Shown here piece after piece: positions 1 to 8,634 of a stretch of DNA of 64,000 nucleotides. Numbering within the stretch: the first letter of the stretch is position 1; the number at the start of each line of letters is the position of its first letter. The position numbers were made by a program, and so were the translations under genes. Source of the DNA: Synechococcus sp. CC9616. GTDB lineage: Bacteria > Cyanobacteriota > Cyanobacteriia > PCC-6307 > Cyanobiaceae. The notes beneath the pieces were generated by a model that worked only from the letters and a program-made list of their open reading frames with translations, did not search any database and was not told where the DNA came from. The stretch lies in assembly GCF_000515235.1 (NCBI RefSeq), contig NZ_KI911558.1, positions 525,490 to 589,489 of the forward strand, read 5' to 3'.

Positions 1-1829
1 GGGTAACCACCCATGTTGTCGGTGATTCCTATATTTCCATCTGAATTGGTAAAGAAATACTTTGTGGCCACCTCTGTTGTTCCTTCCGGCAGATAAACCA
101 TCAGGTCCATCCGCTTTCCGGGTGACATCGTCACCACATTTTCATGGGTTTCGTATAGTGTCTCGTAGCAAGGATCGGGTGCACCTTCAATATTGCAAGT
201 GACACCATCTTCTTCTGTCGGGACAGACGAATTCAGTGCGCCGATTGCCTGCCTGATTTGCGGATATTGGTGTCCATCTTCTCCATAAGCGTAGATCGGA
301 AGTGTGGTTTTGTTGCCGTCATCATCGGTATGAATCAGGGTGACGTTGTAAAAAGCCTGTTGCGTCTGATTGTTCAGGGTGAGTGATTGCCAGCCACCTT
401 CCTTGACTTCGGCTTCGGGTTGAAATTCTCCATTCACGGTCACCATCGTCATGCTGTTGCCGAGGAACGGGCCGCCATAGCCATCGAATCCCGCCAGCAA
501 TAGATCGCCGGTCTCGCTGTTGACCCCGAGGTCCATGGTCTTCAGCAACGCCAGATTTCTGGGGACGTCCTTGAAGGCAGGGATGTTGCTCAGCGGATCC
601 CCGATCTGCATGAAACCAGTCAGGCCTCCATACACCTGCTGATTTACCGAAGGGTGGTAGTGGGGGTGATACCAGTACGACCCTTGTCCGTGATCAGCCG
701 GCAGATCGATGATCGTGGTCCAGTCCTGGCCTGTGGTGAAGCGCGAGACGACGTTGTCGCCGAATCCGCTTGGATTCGTGTGGGAGCCGTGCAGGTGGAA
801 ATTGGTTGATGTAGTGCCTCCGAGTCCGTCGCTGGCTGTATTTCCTGGAGTGCTGTTCTGGACGAGTGTCGCCTTATCTGTCTGTTCGTCATCCAGGTCC
901 GCGATCCGGATGTCGTTGCTGAAGTTCAGGCGAACCTGATCGCCCGGTTCAACCATCAGCACCGGTCCTGGATAACTCGGTCCCTCTCCCTTGACGCCGT
1001 AGGTGTAGAGAAGTGATGGGTACCAAAGATTAGGATTTTCCTCTCCGTTGACGTTCTGAAGCAGCGCATCAGCATCAAAGTCTGAGTTGATGACATTGGC
1101 ATTTGGTGCCTCAGGGTTATATTTTGCCCAGACAGATTCAGGATCATAGTTCGAAAGGATATTGATCGCCGTCAACAGATCGTCGTCTGTGCTGGCGCCG
1201 TCAGTATTCCAATAGTCGTCGTTTGTGGCGTAATTCTTGAATCCAGGGCCTCCGTAACCCAGCATCTTCAGCGATTTCATCGTCTGATTTCGCTGATTGC
1301 TCGTCCACTTCGTATTGGCGCGAGACACCACACCTCCGAAGATCGAGCTGATGTCGATGTAGGGGTCGATGCCGTAGGAGCTGGTGTCACCACCACCTCC
1401 GCCGCCACCACCACCACCACCACCGCCGGAACCGCGAACGCGTCCACCGCCTCCACCGGGCGCCACATTGCCCACGGTTTCTTCCGTGTCGGGCCCGCTG
1501 GTTGCATAGTCAGCCTCTACACCGATCTCTTCGAGAGCGGCATCATCTTCTTCGACTTCGGAATCAGGATCATCGGTATAAACCGATGTGATTTGTGGGA
1601 TGAACCATTTACTGAGGAAGTTGTTGACTCCTGGAATCAGAACCGGATCGGTGGTGATCTCCAGATCTGTTTCCAGGAGGTTTTTTTGATTTTTCTCAGA
1701 CTTGTTTTTTGATTTAACGGTGATATTGCTGCCTGATCCTTTGATCTTCAGGTCAGACGAATAAACAACATTGGGGCTTCCATCAGGCTTGCGGGGGAAA
1801 AGGCTGCCCACCACATAATTCGTTGCCAT
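1..1829 (-). CDS. Multicopper oxidase, 3' truncated by window edge
   Basis: About 609 residues are visible from the ATG at 1829; the C-terminus lies outside the window. Two copper-ligand HxH motifs are present in family order: FHLHGSH near residue 344 and WYHPHYHP near residue 385. In multicopper oxidases these bind the type 2/type 3 copper cluster; the two C-terminal HxH motifs and the type 1 site would lie off the edge. The N-terminus (residues 1-125) has no signal peptide and is acidic and Ser/Asn/Lys-rich. Residues about 126-148 form a glycine-rich linker with a long Gly run, and the cupredoxin part follows. The substrate (metal ion, phenol or bilirubin type) cannot be told from this part. 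The next gene upstream on the same strand is the DUF2063/DUF692 pair, which fits a copper-related setting. It may be exported by a route other than Sec. Confidence 0.88.
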   Translation of the reverse strand, partial: MATNYVVGSLFPRKPDGSPNVVYSSDLKIKGSGSNITVKSKNKSEKNQKNLLETDLEITTDPVLIPGVNNFLSKWFIPQITSVYTDDPDSEVEEDDAALEEIGVEADYATSGPDTEETVGNVAPGGGGGRVRGSGGGGGGGGGGGGGDTSSYGIDPYIDISSIFGGVVSRANTKWTSNQRNQTMKSLKMLGYGGPGFKNYATNDDYWNTDGASTDDDLLTAINILSNYDPESVWAKYNPEAPNANVINSDFDADALLQNVNGEENPNLWYPSLLYTYGVKGEGPSYPGPVLMVEPGDQVRLNFSNDIRIADLDDEQTDKATLVQNSTPGNTASDGLGGTTSTNFHLHGSHTNPSGFGDNVVSRFTTGQDWTTIIDLPADHGQGSYWYHPHYHPSVNQQVYGGLTGFMQIGDPLSNIPAFKDVPRNLALLKTMDLGVNSETGDLLLAGFDGYGGPFLGNSMTMVTVNGEFQPEAEVKEGGWQSLTLNNQTQQAFYNVTLIHTDDDGNKTTLPIYAYGEDGHQYPQIRQAIGALNSSVPTEEDGVTCNIEGAPDPCYETLYETHENVVTMSPGKRMDLMVYLPEGTTEVATKYFFTNSDGNIGITDNMGGY

Positions 1830-1958
1830 GAAGCGTCCTTATTCACAAGATCCCAGAAAGCTAGCCATAGCATCTAGAGAGTCTTGATGCTTTCTTTTTT
1901 GTTCCAGGTTGTCTGATGTGCTAGCCCTGAAACCACTGAAAGCATCCTTGTTGCCTTC

Positions 1959-2810
1959 TCAGTTCAACCCATCGTTGAGCCCGCGGATCACGCCATCGTT
2001 GATCAAAGTGCTGATCAACTCCCGGGTTTGCTGATGGCTGCGGCCGAAGTACTCCGCTTCGTGGCAAAGGGACGCAATTGTGTGGGTCCCATCGCAGTGA
2101 TTGATCAGGCGGGCTTCATCGCCATTCAGCAAGCGCACTTTGGGTTTGTGGTCCTGATCGGCATAGATCAGAAACGTGGCTGGGCCATTCGCGGTGTACG
2201 GCACCTCTTTGGGGTCAACGTTCTGCTCAACCCACTCGTTCAGGCTGACGAGATCCACACCACTGACGCATTGCTTTGAGGTTGGATTGAGTGTTGGTCG
2301 CTGCCAGATCGATGAACGCTGATGCAGCTTCTTCTGGAGAAGCTCTGTGGATTCGTAGGAGCGGTGTGCGATCAGGGAGACCCAGTGGCATCGCCAATCA
2401 AGCAATGCTGCTGCAACCAGCGCCATCGACGCCGTGAAGCCGCACGCACTGTTCAGGCTCACGCGATCCGCCATGCGAACCCAGTCTTCTTCTTCCAGAG
2501 ATCCCAGATAACTGACAAATTCCGTCGATAACGCCTCCGCGTTGAGAGGTTCGCCGAGTGAATCGGCGTAGAAGCGCTCAAGCAGTTCTTCAAAGTGTTC
2601 AGCTCCCATCATCCAGCGAACTGAATGGAACACCTGGTTAAGCGGATCCACCGTGCGTGCCATGGCGCGATGCAGATAGATCTTCAAGACCTCCTGGCTG
2701 TCCCTGAAGGCCGGAGCGGGAATGATCTGATCCAGAAGCCACGACCTTGGCTCGCTGTGGAGGCTCGCCAGGAACTGCTGCTGCAACCGCACGATTTGTG
2801 GTGATCTCAT
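1959..2810 (-). CDS. DUF2063 (HvfC/BufC-like) partner of DUF692 enzyme
   Basis: A 283-residue protein starting at the ATG at 2810, which overlaps the TGA of the upstream DUF692 gene by 4 bp (ATGA), so the two are translationally coupled. A longer frame to 2903 exists but would run far into the upstream gene. The N-terminal helical part (LQQQFLASL followed by a YLHRAM motif) resembles the DUF2063 domain found next to DUF692 enzymes, where it acts as partner protein and helps bind the peptide substrate. The C-terminal 90 residues look like a small winged-helix-type fold. Cysteines are few. Assignment rests on the pairing plus weak motif likeness. No obvious short Cys-rich precursor peptide is found beside it. 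Confidence 0.65.
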   Translation of the reverse strand: MRSPQIVRLQQQFLASLHSEPRSWLLDQIIPAPAFRDSQEVLKIYLHRAMARTVDPLNQVFHSVRWMMGAEHFEELLERFYADSLGEPLNAEALSTEFVSYLGSLEEEDWVRMADRVSLNSACGFTASMALVAAALLDWRCHWVSLIAHRSYESTELLQKKLHQRSSIWQRPTLNPTSKQCVSGVDLVSLNEWVEQNVDPKEVPYTANGPATFLIYADQDHKPKVRLLNGDEARLINHCDGTHTIASLCHEAEYFGRSHQQTRELISTLINDGVIRGLNDGLN

Positions 2811-3688
2811 TGCGCTTTCTCGAACGTGTATGGACGCAGGAATTTGTTGACGAGCTGAACCTGATCCATCGCCCGCTCGAGCGATGGTGCATCGTTGTCC
2901 CATTCAACGATGGTGGGCCAGGCGCCGAAATGGGTGAGCGATTGTTGGTAGAGGTCCCAGACCTCTTGATGGATCGCCTCTTTGCGGTAGTCGATCTGAA
3001 TCAGTCCGTTCCCCATCGCTTCCGTAGCGCAACCCTCCAAGTGGAAACCCCGCACGCTGTCTCCCCTGAGCTGTGAAAGCTCTTTCCATGGATCCTCATG
3101 GAAGTTTTTCGAATTGATCCAGAAGTTGTTGACGTTCAGACGCACATAGCAGCCACAACGCTCCGTGATGGCATTAATGAATTCGATCTCCGACATGTCG
3201 GAATCCCTGAAGCGCATGTAGCTGCTGATGTTCTCCAAGAGGATTGGAGAGCCGATCACGTCCTGTGCCTCTTCGATTCTTTCCGCCAGGTATTCAACGG
3301 TTTCCCCGTTCTGAATCAGGGGGAGCAGAACGTGGAAATGATGTTGGGAGAGGGAACTCCAAGAGAGGTAATCGGAGAAGACAGCCTCGGGATGCTCCCT
3401 GAGCAGCTGACGCACAAGGAGCAGATACTGCTTGTCGAGTGGTCCGGATGACCCCAGCGACAGTCCGTAGCCATGAAGCACCACGCTGTATTCCCGGCGC
3501 AGCTCATCCAGCTGCTCCCGGTAGGTGCCACCCGCTTCCTGAATCAGGTGTTCCGGATGGATCTGCAGGCAGTCCAGCTCAGGGCGTTGCTTGAACAACG
3601 TCGAGGCATTGTCGTGGCAGAGGTTCAATCCGGCTGAGGCGCGATTCAGCCTCGTCGACAGAGGTTTGAGTCCTGCCGTCGCGCTCAT
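2807..3688 (-). CDS. DUF692 / MNIO-family protein with altered metal ligands
   Basis: A 293-residue TIM-barrel-type protein of the DUF692 family (multinuclear non-heme iron oxidases that modify Cys or Asp residues of short peptides). Family landmarks seen: LHGYGLSLGS at 71-80, SDYLSW at 105-110, LLENISSYM at 150-158, LNVNNFWINS at 184-193, FHLEG at 215-219, EVWDLY at 242-247 and IVEWD at 260-264. Compared with the family pattern I know (SDHLSW, DVNN, DTH), the His of SDH is Tyr107, the Asp of DVNN is Asn185 and the His of DTH is Arg235. His72, Glu152, His216, Asp233 and Glu262 remain. It may bind fewer or other metals or be inactive as an oxidase. It is followed directly by the DUF2063 partner. 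Confidence 0.8.
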   Translation of the reverse strand: MSATAGLKPLSTRLNRASAGLNLCHDNASTLFKQRPELDCLQIHPEHLIQEAGGTYREQLDELRREYSVVLHGYGLSLGSSGPLDKQYLLLVRQLLREHPEAVFSDYLSWSSLSQHHFHVLLPLIQNGETVEYLAERIEEAQDVIGSPILLENISSYMRFRDSDMSEIEFINAITERCGCYVRLNVNNFWINSKNFHEDPWKELSQLRGDSVRGFHLEGCATEAMGNGLIQIDYRKEAIHQEVWDLYQQSLTHFGAWPTIVEWDNDAPSLERAMDQVQLVNKFLRPYTFEKAQ

Positions 3689-3790
3689 GGCATCACATCT
3701 GGATCACTGTTGTCAACGTAGTGACATCACATCGATTTGAAGAGGTGATTTAAAGCCTTTCTTTGATGCATTTCGCCCTGCCGGCATCGA

Positions 3791-4150
3791 TCATTCGATG
3801 ACTTCCAGGCGCACTGGAACCTCGCCTGCCTGCATCATCCGCAGTTCGCTGGCGGCTCCATGGGCGAGATCGATAACGCGGTGACGACGATGGGGCCCGC
3901 GATCGTTGATTCGAACAACAACGGAACGGCCGTTGCTCAGATTCGTCACTCTCACGAGTGTCCCGAAGGGCAGGGTTCGGTGGGCTGCGGTGAATGTGCC
4001 TCGCCGCAATGTCTCACCACTGGCAGTGCGACGCCCATAAAAGCCAGGGCCATACCAGCTGGCTTGGCCATTCACCACCTGGATCAATCTGGACTGAGCA
4101 GCCAGTGGTGCCGTGCTCAGCAACATCAAAAGCAAAAGACGGATCAGCAC
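3791..4150 (-). CDS. RlpA-like double-psi beta-barrel protein, secreted
   Basis: From the GTG at 4150 this is 119 residues: a signal peptide (leucine-rich, ending STAPLAAQS), then a DPBB domain with the RlpA signature ASWYGPGFYGRRTASGE, TLPFGTLVRV and INDRGPH. RlpA proteins are periplasmic or outer-membrane septal-ring proteins, some with lytic transglycosylase activity on denuded peptidoglycan; here only the DPBB domain is present and no SPOR domain. The open frame extends to 4243, but that start would give a non-signal N-terminus and overlap the upstream decarboxylase by 100 bp; the GTG overlaps it by 7 bp and puts the signal peptide at the N-terminus. Confidence 0.82.
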   Translation of the reverse strand: MLIRLLLLMLLSTAPLAAQSRLIQVVNGQASWYGPGFYGRRTASGETLRRGTFTAAHRTLPFGTLVRVTNLSNGRSVVVRINDRGPHRRHRVIDLAHGAASELRMMQAGEVPVRLEVIE

Positions 4151-5601
4151 TGCAGTGACGGATCTGGCTGCATTGAAGCGATCCGAACCGGATCGCGCTC
4201 CCCATTCACCAGTCGCACTGTCTGGGGGATTTGATCCCCCCATAGCCCCTGTTGCTCAAGCAGCCAGCGCCAGCGTGGACCATCCAGCTGTTCCCCCGGA
4301 ACCAGCAAGGGAATCCCTGGTGGGTACGGGCAGATCGGTTCTGCGGCGATGCCTCCTTCCGCGTCGCTCAACGGCACACAGTGCGCAGGAGCCCGCCAGG
4401 CCTGTCCCAGGGGCATTGAGAGTGTGGCCACCAACGGCAGCGGTGGGCGACTGAAGGCTGTTTGCGCCTGACGATCGGGGTGAGCCTTGAGCAGTTGTTT
4501 CCAACGGCGGGTGAGCAGGGACGCCAGACCCCTGCGCTTCGCCAGGCCCAGGCAGAAGGTGAGTGTGGCCGGTTCCGGGAGCTCCGCCACCAGCCCACGC
4601 GATAGCAGCCAGGCATCAGCCTCGGGTCCGCTGATTCCTGCTGCACCTGTATGCAAGACCAGCCTCAGTGGGTCCTGGTTGGCCAGCAACGGCACCCCCT
4701 TACCGCTGAGACAGTCACGCAGTCGTCGTGCCTCCTGTAGACGTCGCATCAGTCGTTGCCGTCCTGCCCGATTGCTCCAGGCCATGACCGCCGATTCACA
4801 GGAGGCCAGCAGCAGGGCACTTGGACTGGTGGTTTGTAGCCAGCCGAGACTGCGTTCGACAGCGTCCGGGTCGACGCGTTGTCCCTGCAACCAAAGCACG
4901 GCCGTCTGAGCCAGCCCCGAGGACGATTTCTGTAGGGAATGCACTACCAGATCGGCTCCCCCGTGAAGCGCGGATGGCGGAAGTTCGGTCTCGCCGGCCA
5001 GCGCGAGATGACTGCCGTGGGCTTCATCCACCAACACAGGCCAACCTTGCTTCTGCAGCAGTTGGATGACAGCGGTTGGATTGTTCGCATAGCCCTGATA
5101 TGTGGGATGTACCAGAACAGCGGCGGCAATCGGCGGGGCATTGCGTGGAAGTTCGGCCAGAACGCGCTGCATCCAGGCCTGATCGGCAGGAGCCGGTTGT
5201 CCGCGATCGCTCTGGAACGGCAGATCGAACAGCAGGGGCACGAGATCGCCCAGCAGGCAGGCCTGCAGAACACTGCGATGGCTGTTTCGGGGAATCAGCA
5301 CGGCCTGGCCAGGTGCAGCAACGGCCAGCAGAGCGGCCTGGAGCATTCCGGTAGCGCCGTTGACGCCATACCAGGCCCGATCAACTCCCATGGCTGCGGC
5401 GACATGTCGCTGGCTGTCGGCGACGGCTCCATCACTGATCAGTGGTCCGCCGATGCTGGGAAGTTCCGGCAGATCCCACCGGCCAGGACGCTGGCGCAAG
5501 AGACGCTTGAACGAAGCCGGCAGAGCTAAGCCACGACAGTGCGCCGGCAAACAAAGGGCTGTCCCTACATTCCGCTGCAACAGGGACAGCAGCGTCATCA
5601 C
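4144..5601 (-). CDS. Orn/Lys/Arg decarboxylase-family PLP enzyme
   Basis: 485 residues of the fold-type I PLP family containing ornithine/lysine/arginine decarboxylases. Seen: NGATG at 81-85 (phosphate binding), VDEAHGSHLA at 191-200 (Asp contacting the PLP ring nitrogen, His stacking) and the HSLQKSSSG segment at 221-229 with the likely PLP lysine Lys225. The length matches the short cyanobacterial members that lack the N-terminal wing domain. The substrate cannot be read from sequence; polyamine synthesis or lysine decarboxylation are the usual roles. It overlaps the downstream RlpA-like gene by 7 bp. Confidence 0.85.
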   Translation of the reverse strand: MMTLLSLLQRNVGTALCLPAHCRGLALPASFKRLLRQRPGRWDLPELPSIGGPLISDGAVADSQRHVAAAMGVDRAWYGVNGATGMLQAALLAVAAPGQAVLIPRNSHRSVLQACLLGDLVPLLFDLPFQSDRGQPAPADQAWMQRVLAELPRNAPPIAAAVLVHPTYQGYANNPTAVIQLLQKQGWPVLVDEAHGSHLALAGETELPPSALHGGADLVVHSLQKSSSGLAQTAVLWLQGQRVDPDAVERSLGWLQTTSPSALLLASCESAVMAWSNRAGRQRLMRRLQEARRLRDCLSGKGVPLLANQDPLRLVLHTGAAGISGPEADAWLLSRGLVAELPEPATLTFCLGLAKRRGLASLLTRRWKQLLKAHPDRQAQTAFSRPPLPLVATLSMPLGQAWRAPAHCVPLSDAEGGIAAEPICPYPPGIPLLVPGEQLDGPRWRWLLEQQGLWGDQIPQTVRLVNGERDPVRIASMQPDPSLQC

Positions 5602-5702
5602 TTCAAGTGGATCTTGAACAACGCTAAAGGACAGTCGTCAGCGAATTTTGTCCGAGTTTTTACAGGCATCTATTGCTGCAATGGTGAAGGGATCTGGGCT
5701 GT

Positions 5703-6107
5703 TTAAAGTTGTTGCTTTGTCGAATTCATGCCATTCATTGACCATGTAAGAACTCGATTGATGCGATAACCATCACTGGCTGGTTTTCCAGGATTCAAGT
5801 GCTTGCCGACATTTGGTAATTCGCTGCTTTGCTCAATTGTTTGGTAAACAGCGCTTTTGGAGATGTCTCTTAAATCTTTGTCTTGTCCAATTCTTGTGAA
5901 TGTTGACGTAACCGTGGATTTGGCAATTTTTCCTTGTTCGTAGAGGTTGCATTCTGCAGCTGCCCAGCCAAGATGAAGTCCGAACATGTAAATCTGTTCT
6001 TCGCTGGCGCTCATGTCAGCCGCAGAGGACGGCGGAATTTGCATCCAAAGGCCAATGGCGACAAAGATTGCAATTTCATGCTTTATACAGGACATAAACA
6101 AGAGCAT
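5703..6107 (-). CDS. Small secreted protein of unknown function
   Basis: 134 residues from the ATG at 6107; an in-frame ATG at 6095 is an alternative. The N-terminus is a plausible signal peptide (hydrophobic stretch about 8-22, cleavage near PSSAADMSA). The mature part is helical and polar with a single Cys (AAECNLYEQG), reminiscent of small periplasmic helical proteins, but no family is recognised. A 43-codon signal-peptide-like ORF ends one base upstream of its start. Confidence 0.5.
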   Translation of the reverse strand: MLLFMSCIKHEIAIFVAIGLWMQIPPSSAADMSASEEQIYMFGLHLGWAAAECNLYEQGKIAKSTVTSTFTRIGQDKDLRDISKSAVYQTIEQSSELPNVGKHLNPGKPASDGYRINRVLTWSMNGMNSTKQQL

Positions 6108-6239
6108 TTAATTATAGTTTACTTTGTCCTCATCTGTGTCTGTCCTCATCAAAAGTATTCTCGGCATCGCTTTTGTGGCTTGAATGTTAAGCCAAAGGAA
6201 TCCCAGCAAAGCCCACAAGCCAAACCTAACCAAATGCAT
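6108..6239 (-). CDS. Possible 43-residue signal-peptide-like micro-protein
   Basis: Within a longer open frame the segment from the ATG at 6239 encodes a hydrophobic stretch (LVRFGLWALLGFLWL) followed by a short polar tail ending at 6108, directly before the start of the next secreted-protein gene. It could be a leader peptide, a micro-protein or chance. No family is recognised and no clear ribosome binding site is seen. Confidence 0.2.
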   Translation of the reverse strand: MHLVRFGLWALLGFLWLNIQATKAMPRILLMRTDTDEDKVNYN

Positions 6240-6318
6240 CATGTGCAGAGTGTGGTTTGAACCCTCGACGACAGGGCAATTCTTTGGAATAATCAGATGC
6301 AAATGGATTGAATAAGTC

Positions 6319-6732
6319 ATGGGTATGACGTCAATCGCTCTGCGGTCGTTGCCAATTTTTATGCTTGCGTTGTCACCCCCTGTTCTGGTAAAGCCCATTG
6401 AGCTCAAATGCGTTCTTAATCCAGACCAATTTGATACGGATTTACCATTGTCGGTGCATCGCTTCACTCTCGATCGTGATGAGTCAAGTGTGACCCTTCG
6501 CATCAAATCCATAGAGAGTTCTGAGACATTCACTTCCTTTTATGAAACGAAGCCTTCTTCAAGCGCCATCACCTTGGTGAGTTGGCTTGCGATGCCGGGT
6601 GAAGTCATCAACCTGTTTAGGCTTGTGAACCTCGGCGACCAAACCTGGTCGTACGAATTGGGTTTTCCTGGTGATTTGGGCGAACTGATCCAGATGGCTC
6701 GTTGGGGTACTTGCACTGAGCAGTTGCCCTAA
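6319..6732 (+). CDS. Secreted hypothetical protein
   Basis: 137 residues with an N-terminal signal-type segment (LRSLPIFMLALSPPVLV) followed by a mostly beta-predicted domain. Two Cys residues (LKCVLN and WGTCTEQ) lie near the ends of the mature part and could form a disulfide. The ATG at 6319 or the one two codons later may be used. It is divergent from the 5703-6107 gene. No family recognised. Confidence 0.55.
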   Translation: MGMTSIALRSLPIFMLALSPPVLVKPIELKCVLNPDQFDTDLPLSVHRFTLDRDESSVTLRIKSIESSETFTSFYETKPSSSAITLVSWLAMPGEVINLFRLVNLGDQTWSYELGFPGDLGELIQMARWGTCTEQLP

Positions 6733-6923
6733 TGATCCCTTGATGGAGGCTGGCGCATGGACCGATTTAGGCCCCCCATCTCGCCCTGCGTCTTGTCTGA
6801 CTTTTGTGGATGTCGAAAAAAGCTGGCTTTTATTCGACAATCAAAGTTTTTTCGTACCATCATCAGTGCGTCAGGCAGCTAGTTGGGCCTGGAAGCCGGG
6901 TAGAGCGATGCCCGACGGGTGAA

Positions 6924-6956
6924 GACCTGACCGCACCCGCTGGGTGCGGTCAGGTC
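6924..6956. terminator. Perfect 15-bp GC-rich hairpin with 3-nt loop
   Basis: Left arm 6924-6938 (GACCTGACCGCACCC) pairs exactly with 6942-6956 around the loop GCT. It is followed on the plus strand by CGTTCCTCTT, a pyrimidine-rich but not pure T tract. It most likely terminates transcription from the 6319-6732 gene or from an unannotated RNA just upstream. Confidence 0.6.
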
Positions 6957-7019
6957 CGTTCCTCTTAAGAAAATAGGTGGTGTATCGCTAATCAATGATT
7001 AGCCCGTCAACCTAAGTAA

Positions 7020-7058
7020 GTGGTCGAATCGCTCCGGTGGTGCACCTCCGTCGACCAC
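7020..7058. repeat. Interrupted inverted repeat
   Basis: GTGGTCGA at 7020-7027 pairs with TCGACCAC at 7051-7058, and the inner segment is itself nearly palindromic (CGGTGGTGCACCTCCG, one mismatched pair). No T tract follows. Its role is unclear: RNA structure, protein site or remnant. Confidence 0.45.
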
Positions 7059-7649
7059 ACAACAATTTTGTTAGCAAATATTAGGGAAATGAAAATATTT
7101 CTGTATTTGTACTTCTAGTTTTAACAGCGATCATCTTCAGAGATGTTTGAAACTCAATGGTATTACTCTGGATATCATCTATCTAATATTCTGAATCTTT
7201 GTTCAGATTGGTTATAAATAGTATTGCGAGTGCTGATAAATTCTCGTTGTAGAGAGTTCGTGAGTATCCCGAACAATTCAATTTTGTTCCTCGAGAAACG
7301 GCATGGTTTTGGGCGGCACGGAGTGACTTTCGGCTTTGAGCTCTCAAGGTAGTTCAAGTTTTGGGGACAACCGGTTTTTAATCAAGGCGGCACCAAGGTC
7401 TGATCTTTTGGGCGAGAGCGCCGGCATTGGTTCCGCGAAGTTTGCCTCGACTTTGTCCTTCAATGCAGCCGAATTGGTATTGGTTCACGGTTGTGATGTA
7501 GTTTTCGGTGCATCAATCAAGGCCAATTTTCCTTTTGCATACGGCTGTGAGCGACTCTTGAGGCATTTGCTCTGCTCTGATGTTCAGATTTTTTATTTGC
7601 GCAGCGCCTGGGATTTCGCTAATAATACGCCTGTACTATCAGTTTTGGT

Positions 7650-7898
7650 ATGGCAGAGGGCTGGCTTACGGACTGCGAAAGTTATTGGGTTGCTCGGTTT
7701 CACAAGGACGAAAGGTCCTGGCAGCGTGATCCAAGGGTTTTCGTGGACTACGGCAGGGAGATGCCGGCTGGAGAGCCTGCTCTGCTCAAGAGCAGGCGTT
7801 ATCTGAGGCAGTCGGATGCGATCGCGCTTTGGAAGGCGTTGCGATCCAGCGGTTGGGTGCAGACAGCCCCTGCCTGGGGTGATGACGCCGTGGCATAG
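7650..7898 (+). CDS. DUF1651 family protein
   Basis: 82 residues matching the DUF1651 pattern of marine picocyanobacteria: an N-terminal GWL, a central RDPRVFVDYGREMPAG, then ALLKSRRYL, and a C-terminal AIALWKALRSSGW. Function unknown. These genes are usually single, short and scattered; this one stands alone after a long intergenic stretch. The start ATG at 7650 fits family length. Confidence 0.85.
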   Translation: MAEGWLTDCESYWVARFHKDERSWQRDPRVFVDYGREMPAGEPALLKSRRYLRQSDAIALWKALRSSGWVQTAPAWGDDAVA

Positions 7899-8199
7899 GG
7901 AGCAAGGGTGGACCATCTCCCTCAAAGTCCACCCACGCCCGGCGCTGCAGGCATCCGCTTTTACCTGCTCATTCAGTGTGTCCTTCGCTGATGCAGGCGG
8001 CATCCGTTGATTTGCTCAGTTCAGAATCGATCCTCCGCACAGAACTAATTGGTTTGTCGTCTGCTTCTATTGATGTTTCGTGAAGCTGTGAACGTCGCTC
8101 TGTCGGTGCCTTCAAACAAATATGTGAGGCTTACTGGCTGCGAATACGTCAAGTTGTTATCTGTTTGCAATGCCTCGATCAGCTCCATCGAGAGGTTGA
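7899..8199. other. Intergenic, nothing recognised
   Basis: About 300 bases between the DUF1651 gene and a convergent small gene. ORFs here show no domain or signal peptide. No tRNA, strong hairpin with T tract or repeat seen. Confidence 0.4.
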
Positions 8200-8460
8200 T
8201 CAGGCCTCGGCTGACGCTTGATCGTGAATCTTGCTCATCGTGGAGGACAGCTGGGCCACATCCTCAAGCCCTTCAACGCTGAACCATGGCGCGTTCTCCC
8301 AGCTGAAGCCTTCTCCAAACGTGTTGTCCGGTGCCACCACATACCAATGGCAATCAACGTCGGGGGTGTCGACTGAGCACTGAGACCAATCGGGTTGCCA
8401 TTGAGGCACCTGCACCCACATCACGGCTGCAAGCACCAGTGAAACAATCGCTTGCAACAT
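8200..8460 (-). CDS. Small hypothetical protein with N-terminal hydrophobic segment
   Basis: 86 residues: a hydrophobic N-terminus (LQAIVSLVLAAVMWV), then two Cys residues (SQCSVD and VDCHWYVVAP) and a Trp-rich middle (GEGFSWENAPWF). The pattern suggests an exported or membrane-anchored small protein with one disulfide. It gives the impression of a picocyanobacterial conserved hypothetical, but I cannot name a family. Confidence 0.55.
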   Translation of the reverse strand: MLQAIVSLVLAAVMWVQVPQWQPDWSQCSVDTPDVDCHWYVVAPDNTFGEGFSWENAPWFSVEGLEDVAQLSSTMSKIHDQASAEA

Positions 8461-8634
8461 GAGTTACATGAGACAGGGGTGAGACCCTAGTTGGTTTTCC
8501 CTTGTCTTGCGAGCTGATTGATCCAAGCGTTCCACCGTTCCTGATTTCAGTGGCTCCAGTTGGCTACTGGCCTGATCAGCACCTGGGGTGCGTGTTTTTC
8601 TCTTTAAAGTAGTGATTTGTACCGTCTTCGCTTG

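Larger units (their letters stand above)
6733..7649. other. Long non-coding stretch with two strong hairpins
   Basis: No convincing gene. A 60-codon ORF at 6740-6922 and a TTG-initiated frame at 7336-7806 exist, but neither has a recognisable domain, and the latter runs across the DUF1651 gene in another frame. The stretch holds a perfect 15-bp hairpin (6924-6956), a second hairpin (7020-7058) and then an AT-rich segment to about 7320. The sequence just before the first hairpin (about 6880-6920) can fold into GGG/CCC stems, so a small RNA is possible. No tRNA fold found. Confidence 0.5.

Noticed and set aside
6250-6275. tRNA T-arm-like sequence (minus strand)
   Set aside because: The T stem does not pair and no anticodon or acceptor arms fit around it.
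7336-7806. 156-codon plus-strand ORF
   Set aside because: TTG start, no domain, and it runs through the well-supported DUF1651 gene in another frame.
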